From assembly GCA_035578175.1 (NCBI GenBank), contig JAQMRL010000001.1:61031553-61095552 (forward strand): 64,000 nt of DNA. The letters are read 5' to 3'. Under the pieces are notes generated by a model. That model was given only the letters and a program-made list of their open reading frames with translations. It made no database searches and was not told the origin of the DNA. Source of the stretch: Catonia carolina (taxonomy: Eukaryota; Arthropoda; Insecta; Hemiptera; Achilidae). This document shows positions 41,201 through 47,200 of the stretch, one piece after another (position 1 is the first letter of the stretch; each line of letters starts with the position of its first letter). The translations under genes and the position numbers were made by a program.

Positions 41201-44200
41201 TGTTTTGTTTTTATTTTTTTATTTACTTACAGATGACTTATAACATATTCTTATTATTTTCATCATACGAGTATTTTACATTTAATTATTATTACATTAC
41301 TATTACGTTATATTTTTTTAAATTATTTACATTGGGAAGAGAAAGTCGTGTCAGTGTTTCACACAGTTTTTTTTTAGTTGTCACTTATTTTAGGATTATG
41401 CAATAACCCGCTTTTCTGAAGGAACTCTGCAGCATCATCCTCTGTCCGAATATGATTAAGTAACACTGTACAAAATTCTTAGTTGACTGACTATGTAGAC
41501 TTTGTATTACCTAATTAACTGTGATGCTAGCAGTACACTATCGCCGAATGTAGGTGAAGTCAGGCGAATACGATAGGGTACTCGGTGTATTTGTGGTTAT
41601 TCGTTCCACTTCGCATCGCCATGGTTCGTATTGGCCTTAGTTCGGTCTGGAGTCGGTACTTTGCACGAATCAAAGGGGACGAATACAGACGAATAACGAG
41701 AGCGAAGTGGGGTAAACTGCTAGCAGTACACACTCTGAATAATGTAGCCCGAATGAAGATTCGGGGTACATTATTCCGTGCCTCTACACCATACTTTTTA
41801 TTTACTTTTTATTCATTACCTACTTACTTATTATTTTATTCATTACCTACTTATTTATTTACTGTGTACTTCTTATTTATTTTTTTATAACTGTTTAACT
41901 GTGTATTTTGCTATGGAATGGTCAAATGAAATGACTGATCTACGTTGAATTATGTGATGACACGATCGAACTGAGGTTTCGCGAATATAGACGAGTATGT
42001 ACTGGGTTAGTTCGTGTAGAACATTCGCTGAGATTCGTTGTCGCGACTTGGCCCGAATATTCGTCGAATCATTCGGCAATAGTGTACTACTAGCATGAAA
42101 TCGGAGTGGAGTTAACATTACGCAAGAATATTCCTTGCTAGTCAGAGTGGCGCGATAGACGCAGGAGTGGGATAATTGCGTAACCCTTCAGGGAATTCGG
42201 ATTTGATATTGGTATACAGAAAACGGAAAATACCCTATATTTCTAAACTATTAATACGGTAACAGTAAACACTTACCAATGTTTATAGCGCTTTCGTGTA
42301 CTTCAGTAATTCATTTTAAAATTTATTAACAGTTAAAACAACATTAACAGTTAAAATTAACAGTATTAACAGTTAAAATTTTAAACTTCAATTTACACCG
42401 ATGATGGCGTTATTATTCAGGATAGTGAAGAGAATTTGTAACGGTCCTTTTTGGGTTTTGTAATGTTTGTCGTCAGTGTCATTTGAGAATTTCTAGTAAA
42501 TAACCAAAAGCGGTGGCCTTTAGAGGGAATATCTAGTCAGGACAGTGATAGTAGTTGATGGAATAATTCTGAAGCAGGTCAGTCATTTTGCCTGTTTGGG
42601 ATATGATGCATCGTACGAAGTGGATAATGATGTACTACAAACAGAACAGAAATTTTACAGAACTTGTAGTGCTTCAGTATTTAAAGTAAAGGCCCGAACT
42701 GACTCATTGATGAAGTTCTACAAGTCAGTGGCTCTCCTAACTCTGACGAATGACTGTAAGGCCTGGATGTGGAAGCAGAAGAATGATAATTCCATCCAGT
42801 CTGTATTGACGCGCTTGTAGAGAAGCGTTAAGAGCTGTAGAAAACTAGATCGGTTCGAAAATATAAGGTGAGGATTAGGTGTCAGTTCTCTCAGACAGTT
42901 ATGGAGTACCACCGGAAATGAACCGATTATCTTCAAAGAACATCTTCCCGTAGTCCTGGACAATGTAAAAGTTATGAGCCAATTAGAAAGCATGATCCGA
43001 GGCAACCAGTGGCTAGGTGGATGCCAGAACAGGTCCTTAAACCTAATCCTTGAATGGTAGAAGAAAAAGCAATTACGTATTGTTTACAAACTGCTGGGAT
43101 GTTTTCAAGATATATTTACATACAGGTATATATAATAAAACTTAAGGTTTTTGAAATTGCTTAATTTCTTTTTATTTACGCAACATTATCCCCCTCTCTC
43201 CCACCGTACATCACCCCTTCCCCTTTTCCGCTTATACTCTCCACTTCCGTCCATCCTCCATTTCCCCCTCATACTCTTCTACCTCACCCTTTCCTGTCTC
43301 ACTCTTCCTTCCTCTCTCTGCCTTCGTGTACTGTCGCCCCGACTGCCCTACCAATATTAGCGCCTGCAGACAATCCCAGTAACTGCCTGCCACGCGGAGC
43401 GCTACAGACGCGCAGAGCAGCAGTGCCTCCCCACCACTATGAAGTGGACTCGCCGGAGGGGGATTTAAGCAGCCGCACTGAACCGCGAGTGAGACTCTCC
43501 AATCAACTCTCAATCGGAGAAGAACAAGGAGGAAGAGCTCCCGACCGAAGAAGAAGAGTCCAGCCGAGACCGGACGCACCATCACTGGTCTACGCTACCG
43601 GTGGTGGACGCCACATTCCCGCATCGGTCAGCCATCAGCGACCCGGAGAGAACCGCCTCGGCCGCGCTATCGGCAGACGGCCTACGCCGACCCAACACTG
43701 CGGGGCTCTGGGAGTCACCACTGTCACGCTGCAGTGGGGACCCAACTGTCGCTGAGAGAAGGCTAGGCCTGAATCCAGTAGCTGAGCCGTCAATCTTCGA
43801 GCTCCGCCACCGACCACCAACAACGGTCCTTTTCAGGGTCACCAACTTTACGAGCAAGGTTTCGCCACGTGTCGTCGGCTCCGGTCGGCAACAGTACATA
43901 AGAGTCAGAAAATATTTTTATTGCGTACATAGATTATGAAGTAGTAAACTTTCTTAACTGCTGCGTACTTTTTACACTGTAGGCTTCTATACTTTGATAA
44001 AAATATTTATACTTTTCAGACTATTGATAATACAGACTTGGAACTGGATGCATATTTTAAGAAGTTTTTAAAGGACAGCCAGTTGAGTGTGCCCAAAACC
44101 CTACGAGAATTACGGAAGGATACTGTGGCATGGCAAGCAGTAAGTAATAAATTTTTCGTAACTAAACAAAAATATCTCAACAAAATATGATAAGAAAATA

Positions 44201-47200
44201 AAATTCGGCTATGTTAACCTTCTCCAAAAATGTTAAGTGTCAATGAATAGAAAGAAAACGATTTTTACATTATAGCACAAAGATTACAGAAAAAGATTTG
44301 TACGTATTACAGCACATAAGTTCTGTATGCATACAAGTGCTGTATAATCGTATGCGTATCACTGCACATAAGTGCTGTAATAGGTAGGCCTACAAGGTTC
44401 ACATACATGCAGGGTGATTCAAGAAAAAACGGAAATACTTCGGGAAATGATACTACATAAAATTCTTGATAGTCAAGATAATTATAATACTCGATAATTC
44501 AAATCTTGATACAAAACATAAAAGTTCGTATAAACATAGGTCCGGAAATGCTTCGTTCGCGTTTTACAGCTAGCAAAAGATTTCGCCCGAATTTTGGTTC
44601 ATCTCGTGAAATAAGTTCGTAATTAAATTTTTAGGGCCAAAATTAGAAGTAAAAGGTAGTGGCTTCTTATGGTTTTTGACCTGAGAAAGCGAATAAAACA
44701 GGCCCCAGAACCATCTCTTCAGTAGTTTTTGAGAATTCTGGGGAAAATGGAAATAAATAAGGGCAAAAGCCGCTGTTTTTTGTGCGTTGAACAATAACTT
44801 CGTTAAATGGGCAATAAACACATAATGGTTTTAAGTAACTATTAAACAAAAGTCAACTATTAATCAAAAGTAAGTAGCAAAAAATAAATTTAATAAAATA
44901 TAAATATCCAAACTATCCACTATTAAATATTAAATATCAAACATCTTAAAATATCCAAGCTTGGCAGGAAAAACGCTTTAAATTTTATACAAGAAGAATA
45001 ATACTTCTAATGTTCAAAAATGTCTTCCTATCTAAAACAACTTTAAAAAATAAAGTTAATAAATAATATTAACATCTTACTATGTTCTTAATCTTATTTA
45101 TTTTTTAATTTAAATTTGCTAATTATAGAAAATGTATCAACCTATTTTCAAACTTATTCATGTTTATGTTCGAAATTGTGTAGGTACAAAATCGTATTTT
45201 CACAGGTTGTCTATGCATGAATACTTAGTATTGTTCTGCCATGCAATTTTTTTGTTTTGTTTTCTTAAATGAAAATTTAAACTGTTCAATGGCTAATTAA
45301 TAGGTAGACTTGTGAAGAAGAAGGAACACTTGAAAACTCACAGAATTAACTTGCGTAAAATAATTTAAAAGTACATTATAATAAAACAATATCTAAATGT
45401 GGCCGCCTCCGTAGCGTAGCGCTAGCCTACCACGCAAAGGTCCCGGGTTCGATTCCCGATCAGGGTCTGGAAATTTTCACAAGAAAAAAACCCACTGTTC
45501 ATATCCTACCGTAGTCGCTAAAGACAGAGCTGTTGATGCGACTTACAAAAAAAAACAAAAAAAAATATCTAAATGTTTCCTTACGCGCGGAATGCCAATC
45601 TTTGATATTTACTACAAGTAATTATAGTATTGAGCCATAATAATACTTTGACTACAGATAGGATATTGCGCGTCCATTATGTACATAAAGTAGATAAAGC
45701 TCCATCTCTTTCACACATGTGACGTCGCGGGTGACAACAGCTGCTCGCTAGACTTGCTTTGCGTTGTGTTTAACAAAACTAACTGTTATTTTCTCTTTAT
45801 TTTCAAAACAACTCCTCTTATATTTTGAGTACAAAAGTATGGTTTTAATTTATTAGTACGTATGTATAACTTATCAATGTTAAGTAAGCGTGATCACGTG
45901 ATGCGCAGTAGTTCATTTCAGGTGTTGTTGGGCTAGCTTAGAGTATAATGTAGGAGGAATGTTGGGTCTCCGGGGTCTCTAGCACGCGGCCCTGTCACCT
46001 AGCAAGGAAAGTTAACAGCGCTCTGTGGACTTCACACTGTTTACTTGTGTTGTCGTCTACGTTTCGACAGTTTTCATAAACAGTATTTTTCAATACTCTT
46101 CGCCGTTTCTTAAAAATAGTATTCTCAATGCCTCAGCCAAGATCGAACTGCAGGTTAGGACGGGGAGTGGCTTTAAAAAGTCAAACTAAATGTGTAATTA
46201 TGAATGTTTACATAAAAGATTACTGAAAATTCATACATAAAAGATTACTGAAAATCCAGAAATGTTACGATTAGAAATTCAAGCTCTTGTGGCTGACCTT
46301 TGCGGTATGTCCGTTCATACGGTTCGAGAAATTGTAACAAAAGCAAATAAACTGGGTGAAAATGAAAATTTCAGTACACCGGGATAATCTCGCAAAAAAT
46401 GAAGAAAAAAGTTAATATTGATAACTTTCAAAGATGCGCGTTGAGAAACATTGTGTACAATTTCCACGCAGAACATAAAACGTTGCTAACATTAAAGAAG
46501 TTATCAGCAGTCTTAAAAGCCGAACATCCGGATCTTCTGATAAAATGCACACACGAGACGTTAAGGAAAATTTTAAGGAGTATGGGTTTTAAGTGGATAA
46601 AGACTGTAAATTAGAGGAAGATTTTAATAGAAAAAACGATATACGTTTCAAACGTGTCAATTATTTGAAGCAAATTAAAATTTACAGCGAAGAAAGAAGG
46701 CCTATTATATTTTCAGACGAGTCATACATTCACTCGACGCTCGTAAGTGGTTGTAATTGGACTGATAACTCCAATAACGGTTACAAAAAACCGGTTTCCA
46801 AAGGAACTAAGGTAATACTGGTGCTCGCCGGCAGTGCTGCAGGAGAAATCCCTAACGCACTTTTGATTTTTAAATCTAGTCAGAACAAAGGAGAATTTCG
46901 AAAGAACATGAATGCTGAAAACTATGAAAAATGGCTGAAACAAAAGTTAATACCAAACCTTCCACCTCGTTCGGTTTTGGTTATTGATAATGCCCGTTAC
47001 CACAACGTAAAATTACACAAGATACCGAACTCAAATTACAGAAAACAAGAACTATTAGATTGGCTACAACGTAAAAATATTCCGTGCTCACCAGATATGT
47101 TGGAAACAGAGCTATATGAATTAGTGCGATTAAATAAGCCCCGCTATGAAGAATACTTCTTCGACAAAACACTGAAAGATCACGGTCACAATGTGTTAAG

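Noticed and set aside
43232..43939. Five overlapping open frames of 62-117 codons on both strands
   Set aside because: Stop codons are rare in GC-rich DNA. No frame has a known domain, splice logic or composition favouring it.
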